From: Thiothrix winogradskyi
GTDB taxonomy: Bacteria > Pseudomonadota > Gammaproteobacteria > Thiotrichales > Thiotrichaceae
DNA length: 64,000 nt
Assembly (NCBI RefSeq): GCF_021650935.1
Contig: NZ_CP091244.1
Span: 806,001-870,000, forward strand
Reading direction: 5' to 3'
The position numbers were made by a program, and so were the translations under genes. Under the pieces are notes generated by a model, which did no database searches, had not been told where the DNA came from, and saw nothing but the letters and a program-made list of their open reading frames with translations. How positions within the stretch are numbered: position 1 is the stretch's first letter; the number at the start of each line of letters is the position of its first letter. This document shows positions 34,664 through 42,983 of this stretch, in pieces.

Positions 34664-36250
34664 ATGCTGACCGGACAAGCCCGCAACGACATCGACAAAC
34701 TCTGGGAAAAATTCTGGACGGGCGGCATCACTAACCCCTTAACCGTGATCGAGCAGATCAGTTACCTGCTGTTTGCGCGGATGCTGGATATGCAGGAGGA
34801 AATGGGCGAACGCAAAGCAGCACGCGGTAGCACGGTTACGCTGATTTTCCCCACGACGCCAGCAGGGCAGTTATTGCGCTGGAAAAACTTCAAGAATCTT
34901 TCAGGCAAGGCGTTGTACACACACTTGAAGGATAACGTTTACCCATTCTTCACCCAGATGGGCGAACAGCCCAACGATGATTTGAGCGCGGAAGGCAAAG
35001 CCTTGAGCGGGCTGGTGAATATCGGCGAATACATGCAAGACGCGGATTTGGCGATTAAAAACGAGTCGGTGCTGGCGGCGGCGGTGGCGATGGTGGATAA
35101 GCTGGAGCTGACCAAAAGCGATACCAAGGGCGATATTTACGAATATTTGTTGAGCAAGCTGACCACGGCGGGGATTAACGGGCAGTTTCGCACACCGCGC
35201 CACATTATTGACGCGATGATTGAGTTGGTTGCGCCGCTGCCCACGGAAACGGTGTGTGACCCGGCATGTGGCACAGCGGGTTTTTTGGCGCGGACGATGG
35301 AGTATTTGAACCGCACGTATTCGAGCGCGGATGGCACGTTTAGGGATGATGACGGCAATGTGCATTATTCTGGCGATTTGTTGAGCGAGTACCGTGAGCA
35401 TATCAATAGCCAGATGTTTTGGGGGTTTGATTTCGATACCACCATGTTGCGGGTGTCGAGCATGAATATGCTGCTGCACGGGGTGAGTGATGCGAATATT
35501 TTGTATCAGGACAGCTTGAGCAAGTCGATCAAGGCGAATTTCCCGCGTCAGGAGGAGGATTTTTTCGACGTAATCCTCGCCAATCCGCCGTTCAAGGGTA
35601 GTCTGGATGAGAGCAATGTGAACCCGGATGTGTTGGGTGTGGTGAAGACCAAAAAGACCGAATTGCTGTTTGTGGCGCACATTTTGCGGGCGCTGAAATT
35701 GGGCGGGCGGGCAGCGGTAATCGTGCCGGATGGGGTGCTGTTTGGGTCGAGCAATGCGCATCAGCAGTTACGCCAGAGCTTGATCGAAAACAATCAGTTG
35801 GAAGGGATTGTGTCGTTGCCGAGCGGGGTATTTAAGCCGTATGCGGGCGTTTCCACCGCGATTTTGCTGTTCACCAAAGGCGGCACGACGGAACGGGTGT
35901 GGTTTTACGATGTGCAGGCGGATGGCTATTCGCTGGATGACAAACGCACCCCGCAGGAGGCGAATGATTTGCCGCAGGTGATTGCCCGTTGGCAGGCATA
36001 CCGGGCGTTGGTGTTGGCGAATGCCGCAGCGGAAACCATTGCGGAGGCGTTTGGCGATAAGACCCAGCAGGCGTTTGCGGTGGCGAAGGCAGAGATTGCC
36101 GCGAATAAGTACGACCTGTCGATCAATCGCTACAAGGAGGTGGTGTATGCGGAAGAGCGGTACGACGCGCCCAAGGTGATTTTGGGGAAGTTGAAGGCGT
36201 TGGAAACAGAGATTTTGGCGAATTTGGAAGAGTTGGAGGCGATGCTGTGA
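34664..36250 (+). CDS. hsdM: Type I modification methyltransferase HsdM
   Basis: 528 aa N6-adenine methyltransferase. An N-terminal helical domain (ITNPLTVIEQISYLLFARML), the SAM-binding motif VCDPACGTAGFLARTMEY near residue 200, and the catalytic DVILANPPFKGSLDES near residue 305 (NPPF). GGRAAVIVPDGVLFGSSNAH follows. It methylates the site chosen by HsdS, protecting host DNA, and is needed for restriction. It is preceded by a half copy and followed by a full copy of the palindromic repeat. Confidence 0.96.
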   Translation: MLTGQARNDIDKLWEKFWTGGITNPLTVIEQISYLLFARMLDMQEEMGERKAARGSTVTLIFPTTPAGQLLRWKNFKNLSGKALYTHLKDNVYPFFTQMGEQPNDDLSAEGKALSGLVNIGEYMQDADLAIKNESVLAAAVAMVDKLELTKSDTKGDIYEYLLSKLTTAGINGQFRTPRHIIDAMIELVAPLPTETVCDPACGTAGFLARTMEYLNRTYSSADGTFRDDDGNVHYSGDLLSEYREHINSQMFWGFDFDTTMLRVSSMNMLLHGVSDANILYQDSLSKSIKANFPRQEEDFFDVILANPPFKGSLDESNVNPDVLGVVKTKKTELLFVAHILRALKLGGRAAVIVPDGVLFGSSNAHQQLRQSLIENNQLEGIVSLPSGVFKPYAGVSTAILLFTKGGTTERVWFYDVQADGYSLDDKRTPQEANDLPQVIARWQAYRALVLANAAAETIAEAFGDKTQQAFAVAKAEIAANKYDLSINRYKEVVYAEERYDAPKVILGKLKALETEILANLEELEAML

Positions 36251-36253
36251 AGC

Positions 36254-36367
36254 TGAAGACCCTCATCACCCCAACCCCCTCTCCCAGAGGTAGAGGGGGA
36301 GCAAGATAAAGATGGCGCTCTCCTCTTAGCCCCTCTACCTCCGGGAGAGGGGTTGGGGTGAGGGTCT
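36254..36367. repeat. Palindromic repeat family, copy 3
   Basis: The left arm begins GAAGACCCTCATCACCCC just after the hsdM stop; the right arm, GCCCCTCTACCTCCGGGAG to GGTGAGGGTCTTGC, ends near 36367. It contains a central, copy-specific segment of about 25 bases. Confidence 0.85.
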
Positions 36368-36387
36368 TGCTAAACCACCCTGAATCC

Positions 36388-36416
36388 ACTACATTTGTAG
36401 TATATTGTAATACATT
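36388..36416. promoter_or_regulatory. Operator-like palindrome and promoter of the tacAT-like pair
   Basis: ACTACATTTGTAGT (36388-36401) is a perfect dyad, followed by TATATTGTAATACATT with further TGTA/TACA units. RHH antitoxins usually bind such short dyads upstream of their own gene, so autorepression is likely. Confidence 0.6.
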
Positions 36417-36429
36417 TGGGGTGATGGTT

Positions 36430-36693
36430 ATGTTGTCTTCTGTGTTGAGCGTTCGCTTAAGCGATGCCGAGCGTAACCTCTTGGAGGTTGCTGCGAGTCA
36501 TGCCCGTCTTAAACTGGGCGATTTTATTCGCCGCAAGGCATTGGAAGCAGCCGAAGCCGAGTTGCTGGAACGCAATGTCATTGTGATTCCGACCAGTCGC
36601 TGGGCAGAAATTGAAGCTTTGATTAGTGCGCCCGCACGCGCCATTCCTGCGGTGAAAGAACTTGCCCGCTTTGCTCCGGCATGGAAACCCTGA
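36430..36693 (+). CDS. DUF1778 (TacA-like) antitoxin
   Basis: 87 aa. The N-terminal ribbon-helix-helix VLSVRLSDAERNLLEVAASH with LKLGDFIRRKALEAAE is typical of DUF1778 antitoxins. The C-terminal part (IVIPTSRWAEIEALISAP) wraps the toxin. Start ATG 36430 (an ATG two codons earlier is possible). The gene overlaps the GNAT toxin start by 13 bases, and an operator-like dyad lies upstream. It is located between hsdM and hsdS. Confidence 0.9.
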   Translation: MLSSVLSVRLSDAERNLLEVAASHARLKLGDFIRRKALEAAEAELLERNVIVIPTSRWAEIEALISAPARAIPAVKELARFAPAWKP

Positions 36694-37193
36694 ATGCCGT
36701 CCGCCCGTTGGCGGAAAATGATGACCGCGCCAGTTTTGATTGCGGCAGGGCATCACTGAACGGTTGGTTGCAACGTAATGCCTGGCGCAATCAGGCGACC
36801 GGCGTTTCCCGAACCTATGTGTTGCCTGATCCCATACAGGCGCAGCAGATCAGGGGTTATGTGACCTTGGCAGCCGGAGAAATCCGCCGCGAATTTTTGC
36901 CTAAAAGCCAACAGCGTAATATGCCAGACCCTGTGCCTATTGTATTGCTGGGGCAGTTGGCGGTGGATGCCGCGCATCAGGGTACGGGCGTTTCCAAGGT
37001 ATTGTTGGCGGCTGCGTTCACTTTCGCGGTACATGTCTCGAAAACCATCGGCAGCTTTGCATTGGTGACTCATCCGCTGGATGACAATGCCCGTGCGTTC
37101 TATCAGCGCTGGGGATTCAGCACCTTAGATCCTGATCCACAACAGGCGATGTATATCCGCATTCGTGACCTCGAAGCATCGGGTGTGCAGTAA
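36681..37193 (+). CDS. GNAT-family (TacT-like) toxin
   Basis: 170 aa acetyltransferase of the TacT type, which acetylates aminoacyl-tRNA and stops translation. Pattern: FDCGRASLNGWLQRNAWRNQ near the start, SRTYVLPDP, then the acetyl-CoA site LLGQLAVDAAHQGTGVSKVL and FYQRWGFSTLDPDPQQ. The Tyr of FYQRWGF is the usual catalytic residue in this family. Paired with the DUF1778 antitoxin before it. Placed between hsdM and hsdS, it may serve as a guard for loss of the restriction system; that is inference. Confidence 0.9.
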   Translation: METLNAVRPLAENDDRASFDCGRASLNGWLQRNAWRNQATGVSRTYVLPDPIQAQQIRGYVTLAAGEIRREFLPKSQQRNMPDPVPIVLLGQLAVDAAHQGTGVSKVLLAAAFTFAVHVSKTIGSFALVTHPLDDNARAFYQRWGFSTLDPDPQQAMYIRIRDLEASGVQ

Positions 37194-37205
37194 ATTGTTC
37201 ATGTT

Positions 37206-37279
37206 GAAGACCCTCACCCCAATGCCAAAGAAACCCCTCCTAACCTCCCCTTATCAGGGGAGGTTAGGAGGGGTTTCTT
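37206..37279. repeat. Nested repeats: truncated GACCCTCACCCC copy interrupted by a GAAACCCCTCC palindrome
   Basis: GAAGACCCTCACCCCAA (37206-37222) is the beginning of the restriction-locus repeat, cut short. A perfect palindrome follows with 23-base arms at 37228-37250 and 37257-37279 around a six-base TTATCA loop, the same family as that in lldG. Confidence 0.85.
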
Positions 37280-37307
37280 CAATCCCCCAAAAACCGGAGA
37301 ACCTGCT

Positions 37308-38429
37308 GTGAGTTGGTTTGGAAATGCGAAATCATGGTCTTTAGTTCCTCTAAAAGAGGTTGCAACCCTGAAAAGAGGCTACGATTTACCTGTCGATCAA
37401 CGAAATCCGGGTAATGTGCCGATATATGCGGCAAATGGAAAAAATGGTTCTCATGATGAAGTAAAAAAGAAAGCTCCTAGTGTGGTTACAGGAAGGTCTG
37501 GAACTATCGGAAAAGTCCATTATGTCACAGAAGATTATTGGCCTTTAAATACAGCATTATATGTGACTGACTTTTACGGCAATGACCCAAAATGGGTTTA
37601 TTACATGCTTCAGGCTTTCAAACTGGAGCGATTTGTAGAAGGTGCTGGCGTTCCAACACTGAATAGAAATCTGGTGCATGGTGAATTAATCCCCCTCCCA
37701 CCACTCCCCGAACAACAACGCATCGCCGCCATCCTCGACAAAGCCGATGCCATCCGCCGCAAGCGCCAGCAAGCGATTCAACTGGCGGATGAGTTTTTGC
37801 GGTCGGTGTTTTTGGAAATGTTTGGTGATCCGGTAACGAACCCGAAGGGATGGGAGGTTAAGCTGTGTACTGATATTTGCCGACAGATTACAGTTGGACT
37901 TGTTATTAAACCTGCGTCTTATTATGTAGATGAAGGTATTCCAGCCATTAGATCATTAAACATTGGCGATAAAGGAATTAAACGTGAAAACTTCGTTTAC
38001 TTTAGCGCATCTGACAACGAAACAGTTTTATCAAAGTCACGAGTGTACGAAGATGATATTGTTATAGTGCGTTCAGGTCAACCGGGGAAAGCGGCAGTGA
38101 TTCCAAAAGAGTTAGATGGGATAAATGCAATTGACGTATTGATTGTCAGACCAGATAAAGAAAAAATTGAACCTAATTTTTTAGCTTTTTTCTTGAACTC
38201 AAGTGCTGGAAAAAGTCTTGTCATGAGCGAGGAAAGGGGGCAAGTACAAAAACACTTAAATGTTGGATCATTAAATGTAGCAAAAATACCTATTCCACCG
38301 ATTGATAGACAACGGCAATTCGTCAAAATAATAAAAAAAATCCGAGATATTTCTGAAAAAAGCAAACTGGCAGAATGTGACGTGATGTTCAACGCGCTAA
38401 GTCAGCGGGCGTTTGCGGGGGAATTGTAA
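37308..38429 (+). CDS. hsdS: Type I restriction specificity subunit HsdS
   Basis: 373 aa with two target-recognition domains. First: residues 1-125 or so (YDLPVDQRNPGNVPIYAANG, TGRSGTIGKVHYV), ended by the conserved PLPPLPEQQRIAAILDKADA and a helical spacer. Second: residues 185-340 (AIRSLNIGDKG, VIVRSGQPGKAAVIP), ended by IPIPPIDRQRQFVKII and the second conserved helix. GTG start at 37308 with GGAG spaced eight bases. The recognition domains are AT-richer than the conserved linkers, typical of exchange of specificity modules by recombination. Confidence 0.93.
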   Translation: MSWFGNAKSWSLVPLKEVATLKRGYDLPVDQRNPGNVPIYAANGKNGSHDEVKKKAPSVVTGRSGTIGKVHYVTEDYWPLNTALYVTDFYGNDPKWVYYMLQAFKLERFVEGAGVPTLNRNLVHGELIPLPPLPEQQRIAAILDKADAIRRKRQQAIQLADEFLRSVFLEMFGDPVTNPKGWEVKLCTDICRQITVGLVIKPASYYVDEGIPAIRSLNIGDKGIKRENFVYFSASDNETVLSKSRVYEDDIVIVRSGQPGKAAVIPKELDGINAIDVLIVRPDKEKIEPNFLAFFLNSSAGKSLVMSEERGQVQKHLNVGSLNVAKIPIPPIDRQRQFVKIIKKIRDISEKSKLAECDVMFNALSQRAFAGEL

Positions 38430-38575
38430 GACCCTCACCCCAACCCGCACCCCTGCCGCTTCATCGCGGCGCTTCGCCCCAGAGGTAGAGGGGCAAAGAG
38501 AAGCACGCCCTCTTTATCTTACTCCCCCTCTACCTCTGGGAGAGGGGGCTGGGGGGTGAGGGTCTTCAACCCGTT
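38428..38575. repeat. Palindromic repeat family, copy 5, with internal insertion
   Basis: Begins AAGACCCTCACCCCAACCC overlapping the hsdS stop and ends GGGTGAGGGTCTTCAA. The left arm is interrupted by a GC-rich segment (CTTCATCGCGGCGCTTCG) absent from the other copies. Confidence 0.82.
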
Positions 38576-38634
38576 TGCGGGGAAACAATGAACGTGCCAC
38601 CATCATTTCAACACACTGTTAGCAGAGGCATACC

Positions 38635-38754
38635 ATGCAACTGACACTCGACATCCCAGAAAAATACCTTCTGGATTCCCCAGTGCGAACCGGAACTGGT
38701 GGATGTGTTGCGTTGCATCAAGCAAAGGGATTAGCCACTTCATCACTCGCTTGA
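38635..38754 (+). pseudogene. Remnant of a small antitoxin-like gene
   Basis: Begins MQLTLDIPEKYLLDS, resembling the N-terminus of UPF0175-type antitoxins, but continues only to residue 39 in a non-conserved frame. In the adjacent frame, QCEPELVDVLRCIKQRD runs to a stop at about 38744, suggesting a deletion or frameshift. Its end overlaps the 3' end of the convergent 83-aa gene. I regard it as decayed. Confidence 0.45.
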
Positions 38755-38969
38755 AGGCTGATTTTTTCCAGTAATACGCCGCTGGCTTGTTCACGGCTCA
38801 ATACCTCCACCACACCATCCAACAGGGCTTTGAGTTTTAGGGCGAGTGCTAAACCAGCGGCATCGTGCGTAAGATCCAAACTACCGTGCAAGGACACGCG
38901 ATCCAAACGGTTTTCAATGTTTAAACCCTGCAATAAGTGGGTTTCGGCTTCATTTTTAAAAAAATCCAT
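38718..38969 (-). CDS. Small conserved hypothetical protein
   Basis: 83 aa: MDFFKNEAETHLLQGLNIEN opens it, with GSLDLTHDAAGLALALKLKA in the middle and SDEVANPFA at the end. A soluble helical protein, no recognised domain. Codon use is like the host's. It lies 10 bases before the nuclease gene start of the same strand in reverse order (the nuclease gene ends at 38980), so it may be cotranscribed with it. Confidence 0.65.
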   Translation of the reverse strand: MDFFKNEAETHLLQGLNIENRLDRVSLHGSLDLTHDAAGLALALKLKALLDGVVEVLSREQASGVLLEKISLQASDEVANPFA

Positions 38970-38979
38970 CGGGCTATAC

Positions 38980-39804
38980 TCAAGGTTGCGGTAACGGCAT
39001 CACGTTAGCTTTGCTGAAAGCGTCGAGGCTAGGGAAAGGGTCAATGCCTGCCGTTTGCGTCAACTCAGCAATGCTCATCATTTTGTAGTTCCTGTTAGCA
39101 TCGTTTGCAACCCAATACGCGCCACTTTCCCCCGTATTGGCATCGTAAATCGCTTTGAAATAACTGGTTGGCACTAACACCCGATTATTAATGCGTTGCA
39201 ACGCGGCTCCCGCAAAAATGGCACCCGAAACCACATACAACTCACCGCGCTGCTTGGCTAAATCGCGGGTGCGCGACTCAATGCTTGACCACAACCCCCG
39301 GTTATTTGATGGATTTTGCGGGGTCATATTCGCGAGGGAAAAACTTTCACGCATCGCTTCTGCCGTCGGCATATCCGCCGCTGGAACCAAATGCCCGCGA
39401 TCAAAACCAGAGCCTGCATAATCCGCCAATTCAGCACGTTCATCAGCCGGTAGACGTGGCTCAGCGTAGAAATTATCAGTGCGATTAATATCCATCAGCA
39501 GCTCGGCATACGTCATTTGCTCACTTGCCCATAACGGGGTGCGTGTCACCCCCGAATGCAGCACTGCAAATTCCGTAAAACACAACGCCTGCGTTTTAGC
39601 CGCCAATTTAGCATTGACCAATTGCGGCATATCGCCATTAGCATGATGCTGCGGGCAAGCACTGGCACTACTGCCAGCGGTACTCGCCGTAGCCCCCGTG
39701 TTCGTCGCACCAGAACCCGATGAGGCGGTGTTATTGGATGCACAAGCCGTTAAGCTCAATAAGGTAAATAGTGTGATTAACACACGGTTAGACATTGTAT
39801 TCAT
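38980..39804 (-). CDS. DNA/RNA non-specific endonuclease, lipoprotein
   Basis: 274 aa. Lipoprotein signal MSNRVLITLFTLLSLTACAS with lipobox LTAC, a Ser/Thr/Ala-rich linker, then a beta-beta-alpha-metal nuclease of the NUC1 type: LADYAGSGFDRGHLVPAADM with catalytic His in DRGH, and SLANMTPQNPSNNRGLWSSI with the metal-binding Asn. Family members degrade DNA and RNA outside the cytoplasm. Two close ATG codons (39804, 39795) are possible; either gives the same signal. The lipobox implies anchoring in the envelope. Confidence 0.9.
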   Translation of the reverse strand: MNTMSNRVLITLFTLLSLTACASNNTASSGSGATNTGATASTAGSSASACPQHHANGDMPQLVNAKLAAKTQALCFTEFAVLHSGVTRTPLWASEQMTYAELLMDINRTDNFYAEPRLPADERAELADYAGSGFDRGHLVPAADMPTAEAMRESFSLANMTPQNPSNNRGLWSSIESRTRDLAKQRGELYVVSGAIFAGAALQRINNRVLVPTSYFKAIYDANTGESGAYWVANDANRNYKMMSIAELTQTAGIDPFPSLDAFSKANVMPLPQP

Positions 39805-39875
39805 CAGCAAGCCCCAGCGTTCAGCAAATTGTAAGTCTAACGTACAATCGGCAAGAATACTTAGGGTAATGATGC

Positions 39876-40751
39876 TTAGCGTATGGTATTGCGCAACACG
39901 CCCACGCCTTCCACCTCACATTCCACCACATCCCCCGCTTGCAAATACTCCGGGGGTTCGCGCACAAAGCCCACGCCACTCGGCGTACCCGTGGCAATCA
40001 CATCGCCCGCCTCCAATGTCATCCCCCGCGATAGCCATTCAATAATGCTGGCAACATCAAAAATCATATTGCGCGTATTCGATGCCTGTTTCGTCACCCC
40101 ATTCACCCGACACGCAATCGCCAGCGCTTGTGGATCGGCAATCTCATCCGCCGTCACAATCCAGGGCCCCATTGGGCAACCGCCGTCAATGCTTTTGCCC
40201 AGAAAATACTGCTTGTGATTCAACTGAATATCCCGCGCACTCAAATCATTGATCACGGTGTAACCAAACACATGCGCCAAGGCATTCTCACGCGCAATCT
40301 TTTTGCCACCTTTGCCTAACACCACGCCCAATTCCGCTTCCCAATCCAGTTGTGAGCAAGTATCCGCGTCAAACGGCACAGTGGCTTCGTGCCCAATCAC
40401 GCTGGTTGGGCATTTGGTAAACACAATCGGGTATTGCGGCGCTTTGCCGGTGCGCCCGATCTGGTTCGCGGTTTCTTGCGCGTGTTCCAGATAATTCAGC
40501 CCTAGGCACATGACGTTTTTACGCGGGCGCGGAATCGGTGCCAGCAGCGTCACGTCCGCCAACGGCACCCGCATTGCCGCCGTCAAGGTGTTACGCACGG
40601 TCTGCAAGTCAATGCCGCTATCAATCAACGCCAACATATCGCGCCACGCGGGTTGATCAAACGCCGCATCCAACGCCGGAAGCAGGGCAATCTCCGCCTC
40701 GACAATGCCGACAAAACGCTGATTTTGATACTGACAACTGATTAATTTCAT
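39876..40751 (-). CDS. Fumarylacetoacetate hydrolase family protein
   Basis: 291 aa. FAH-fold hydrolase/isomerase acting on 2-oxo acids; members include fumarylpyruvate hydrolase and oxaloacetate tautomerase. Typical motifs: PRPRKNVMCLGLNYLEHAQE near residue 75, LDWEAELGVVLGKGGKKI with the metal-binding Glu/Asp, FGYTVINDLSARDIQLNH, and IATGTPSGVGFVREPPEYL. The start ATG 40751 fits relatives; the upstream extension is not conserved. No aromatic catabolic genes surround it, so the exact substrate is unknown. Confidence 0.88.
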   Translation of the reverse strand: MKLISCQYQNQRFVGIVEAEIALLPALDAAFDQPAWRDMLALIDSGIDLQTVRNTLTAAMRVPLADVTLLAPIPRPRKNVMCLGLNYLEHAQETANQIGRTGKAPQYPIVFTKCPTSVIGHEATVPFDADTCSQLDWEAELGVVLGKGGKKIARENALAHVFGYTVINDLSARDIQLNHKQYFLGKSIDGGCPMGPWIVTADEIADPQALAIACRVNGVTKQASNTRNMIFDVASIIEWLSRGMTLEAGDVIATGTPSGVGFVREPPEYLQAGDVVECEVEGVGVLRNTIR

Positions 40752-40848
40752 GAATTTAGACCAAAAGTGTGGGTGAAATAGCGGAAATAATAACAATCGC
40801 AGGTACAATGCCGCCATCCTTTTATAACATCACGGAACCCACAATCTC

Positions 40849-42156
40849 ATGGACATTGCCATATTATTTGGCTTGATTTTCCTCAATGGCTTTTTTGCCA
40901 TGTCAGAAATTGCTTTAGTCACCGCCCGCAAAACTCGCTTACAAAACCTCGCTCAGCAAGGCGATAATGCCGCAGCTACCGCACTCCGCCTAGGCGAAGA
41001 CCCCACGTTTTTCCTATCAGCCATACAAATTGGCATCACCTCCATCGGCGTATTAAGCGGGATTGTGGGTGAAGCTGCCTTAAGCCCGCCGTTCAGTGCG
41101 TGGTTACAAGGCTTTGGGGTAGAAGTCGACATAGCCAACCCGCTGGCAACCGTGCTGGTGGTGGTGAGCATTACCTATTTTTCCATCGTATTGGGCGAAT
41201 TGGTGCCCAAACGTATCGGGCAAATCAGCCCAGAAGGGATTGCGCGTTTTGTGGCACATCCGATGCTGTGGCTGGCGATTTTGACCAAGCCTTTCGTAAT
41301 GCTGTTGTCAGGTTCTACCCGTTTGCTATTGCATTTGCTGGGCGTGAAAGACACCGGCAATAACAGTGTCACCGAAGAAGACATCCACCACCTGTTGAGC
41401 GAAGGCTCGGATGCCGGGGTAATTGAGCAGCAAGAACACCAAATGGTGCGCAATGTATTCCGCCTTGATGACCGCCAGATTGCCTCCTTCATGGTTCCGC
41501 GCAATAACGTGGTATTTTTAGATGCGGATAAGCCCCTCGCAGAAAGCTTAAACCAAGTGGAAGCGCACCGTTACACCCGTTTCCCCGTGGTGCGCGGCAA
41601 TTGGGAAGAGGTGCTGGGTTTGGTTAGCACCAGCGAGTTGCTGAATCAATTATTGCGCGGCGAACAACCGAGCCTGACCGAACACCTCAGTCCCGCCGTG
41701 TTTGTTCCCGAATCCCTGACTGGCATGGAATTGTTGGAAAACTTCAAAGATTCCGGCGGGCAGATGGTGTTTATCATCGACGAATACGGCGAAATTCAAG
41801 GCATTGTCACCTTGCATGACCTCATGGAAGCGATTACCGGCGAATTCAAACCGCAATCGCAGGAGGATGCTTGGGCAATCCAGCGCGAAGATGGCAGTTG
41901 GTTGCTGGATGGTTTAATTCCCGTCCCCGAACTCAAAGACCGTTTGGGCTTGCTGAGTGTTCCCGAAGAAGACCGAGGTCGTTACCACACCCTGAGCGGC
42001 ATGTTGATGCTGATTTTAGGGCGCTTGCCACAAACCACCGACTATTGCGAGTGGGAAGGCTGGCGGCTCGAAGTGGTGGATATGGATGGCACCCGCATTG
42101 ACAAAGTACTCGCCAGTGCGCTGCCTTCAGACACCACTGACTGCGAATCTTTGTAG
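40849..42156 (+). CDS. CNNM/CorC-type membrane protein (hemolysin family, UPF0053)
   Basis: 435 aa. N-terminal DUF21 membrane domain with about four helices (ILFGLIFLNGFFAMSEIALV first), then two CBS domains (FMVPRNNVVFLDADKPLAES and the second near LSPAVFVPESLTGMELLENF), and a C-terminal CorC/HlyC transporter-associated domain (DGSWLLDGLIPVPELKDRLG). Likely takes part in magnesium efflux or homeostasis; the hemolysin name is historical. Its TAG stop is supplied by a palindrome shared with the convergent gene. Confidence 0.92.
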   Translation: MDIAILFGLIFLNGFFAMSEIALVTARKTRLQNLAQQGDNAAATALRLGEDPTFFLSAIQIGITSIGVLSGIVGEAALSPPFSAWLQGFGVEVDIANPLATVLVVVSITYFSIVLGELVPKRIGQISPEGIARFVAHPMLWLAILTKPFVMLLSGSTRLLLHLLGVKDTGNNSVTEEDIHHLLSEGSDAGVIEQQEHQMVRNVFRLDDRQIASFMVPRNNVVFLDADKPLAESLNQVEAHRYTRFPVVRGNWEEVLGLVSTSELLNQLLRGEQPSLTEHLSPAVFVPESLTGMELLENFKDSGGQMVFIIDEYGEIQGIVTLHDLMEAITGEFKPQSQEDAWAIQREDGSWLLDGLIPVPELKDRLGLLSVPEEDRGRYHTLSGMLMLILGRLPQTTDYCEWEGWRLEVVDMDGTRIDKVLASALPSDTTDCESL

Positions 42157-42187
42157 GAGCCAGCCATGCTGGCGATCGCTTGCTACA
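42152..42187. repeat. Palindrome supplying stop codons to both flanking genes
   Basis: Outer arms TGTAG (42152-42156) and CTACA (42183-42187), inner arms CCAGC and GCTGG. The TAG in the left arm ends the CNNM gene, and the complementary TAG in the right arm ends the TauE gene. It may also form a bidirectional hairpin. Confidence 0.7.
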
Positions 42188-42965
42188 GAAGAGATTTCGT
42201 GACTGTTGCTAAGCCGCTAATGCCGTCAACCATCAGTTTGCAGCCGGTGAGGAACAAAAACACGTAAGCGACTTGAAAAAACTGCTTTTCGGGTACGCGG
42301 TGATGCAATTTGTAGCCCAACCAAATCCCGAATGCCGCGATGGGCAGCAACAACACTGACGTACTCAAGTTGGTGCTGTTGAACTGCCCCAGCGCGGCGT
42401 AAGGAATCAGCTTCACGTAATTCACGATGGTAAAAAACAGCACCGTAGTTGCCTGATACACGGTTTTATCCAGCTTTTGTGGCAATAGGTAAATATTCAC
42501 CGGGGGACCGCCCGCGTGCGCCACAAAACTGGTGAACCCGGCGATACTGCCCCAAAAAATCCCCGACTTCGCCCCCGGCTTGCCCATCGCCAAGCGCTGG
42601 AAGGGCTTAAACCAATAATTCAACGCAAACCCGACTGCAATCAGCCCCACCAATAAACGCACGTCACTGGCTCGAAAATACGTAAAGGTGAGCGCTCCAA
42701 TCGCAATGCCCAGCAGCGCAGCGGGTAATAATTGCTGAAGGTGCGCCCATGACCAGCGTTTCCAAAAGGCTTTCAGCGCCATCAAATCCATCACGCACAA
42801 AATCGGCAGCAAAATCGCCGCCGCTTGCGCCGGGGGCATGGTCAGCGCCATTAACGGCACGCCCAATACCCCCAAACCGCCGCCCATGCCGCCTTTCGAG
42901 ATGCCGACGATCAGCAGCGCCAGCACAGCCATCGTCAGTGTTAACGGGTCAGATAATATATTCAT
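42183..42965 (-). CDS. TauE/SafE-family anion exporter
   Basis: 260 aa integral membrane protein with about eight helices. Signature ISKGGMGGGLGVLGVPLMAL near the N-terminus and the second-repeat motif SIAGFTSFVAHAGGPPVNIY near residue 137. Members of the family export sulfite, sulfoacetate or related organosulfur anions; in a sulfur oxidiser sulfite is plausible, but there is no direct evidence. It is preceded by the unknown 393-aa gene by 18 bases on the same strand and may be cotranscribed. Confidence 0.9.
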   Translation of the reverse strand: MNILSDPLTLTMAVLALLIVGISKGGMGGGLGVLGVPLMALTMPPAQAAAILLPILCVMDLMALKAFWKRWSWAHLQQLLPAALLGIAIGALTFTYFRASDVRLLVGLIAVGFALNYWFKPFQRLAMGKPGAKSGIFWGSIAGFTSFVAHAGGPPVNIYLLPQKLDKTVYQATTVLFFTIVNYVKLIPYAALGQFNSTNLSTSVLLLPIAAFGIWLGYKLHHRVPEKQFFQVAYVFLFLTGCKLMVDGISGLATVTKSLL

Positions 42966-42983
42966 CGGGCTAAGAAACTGCGC

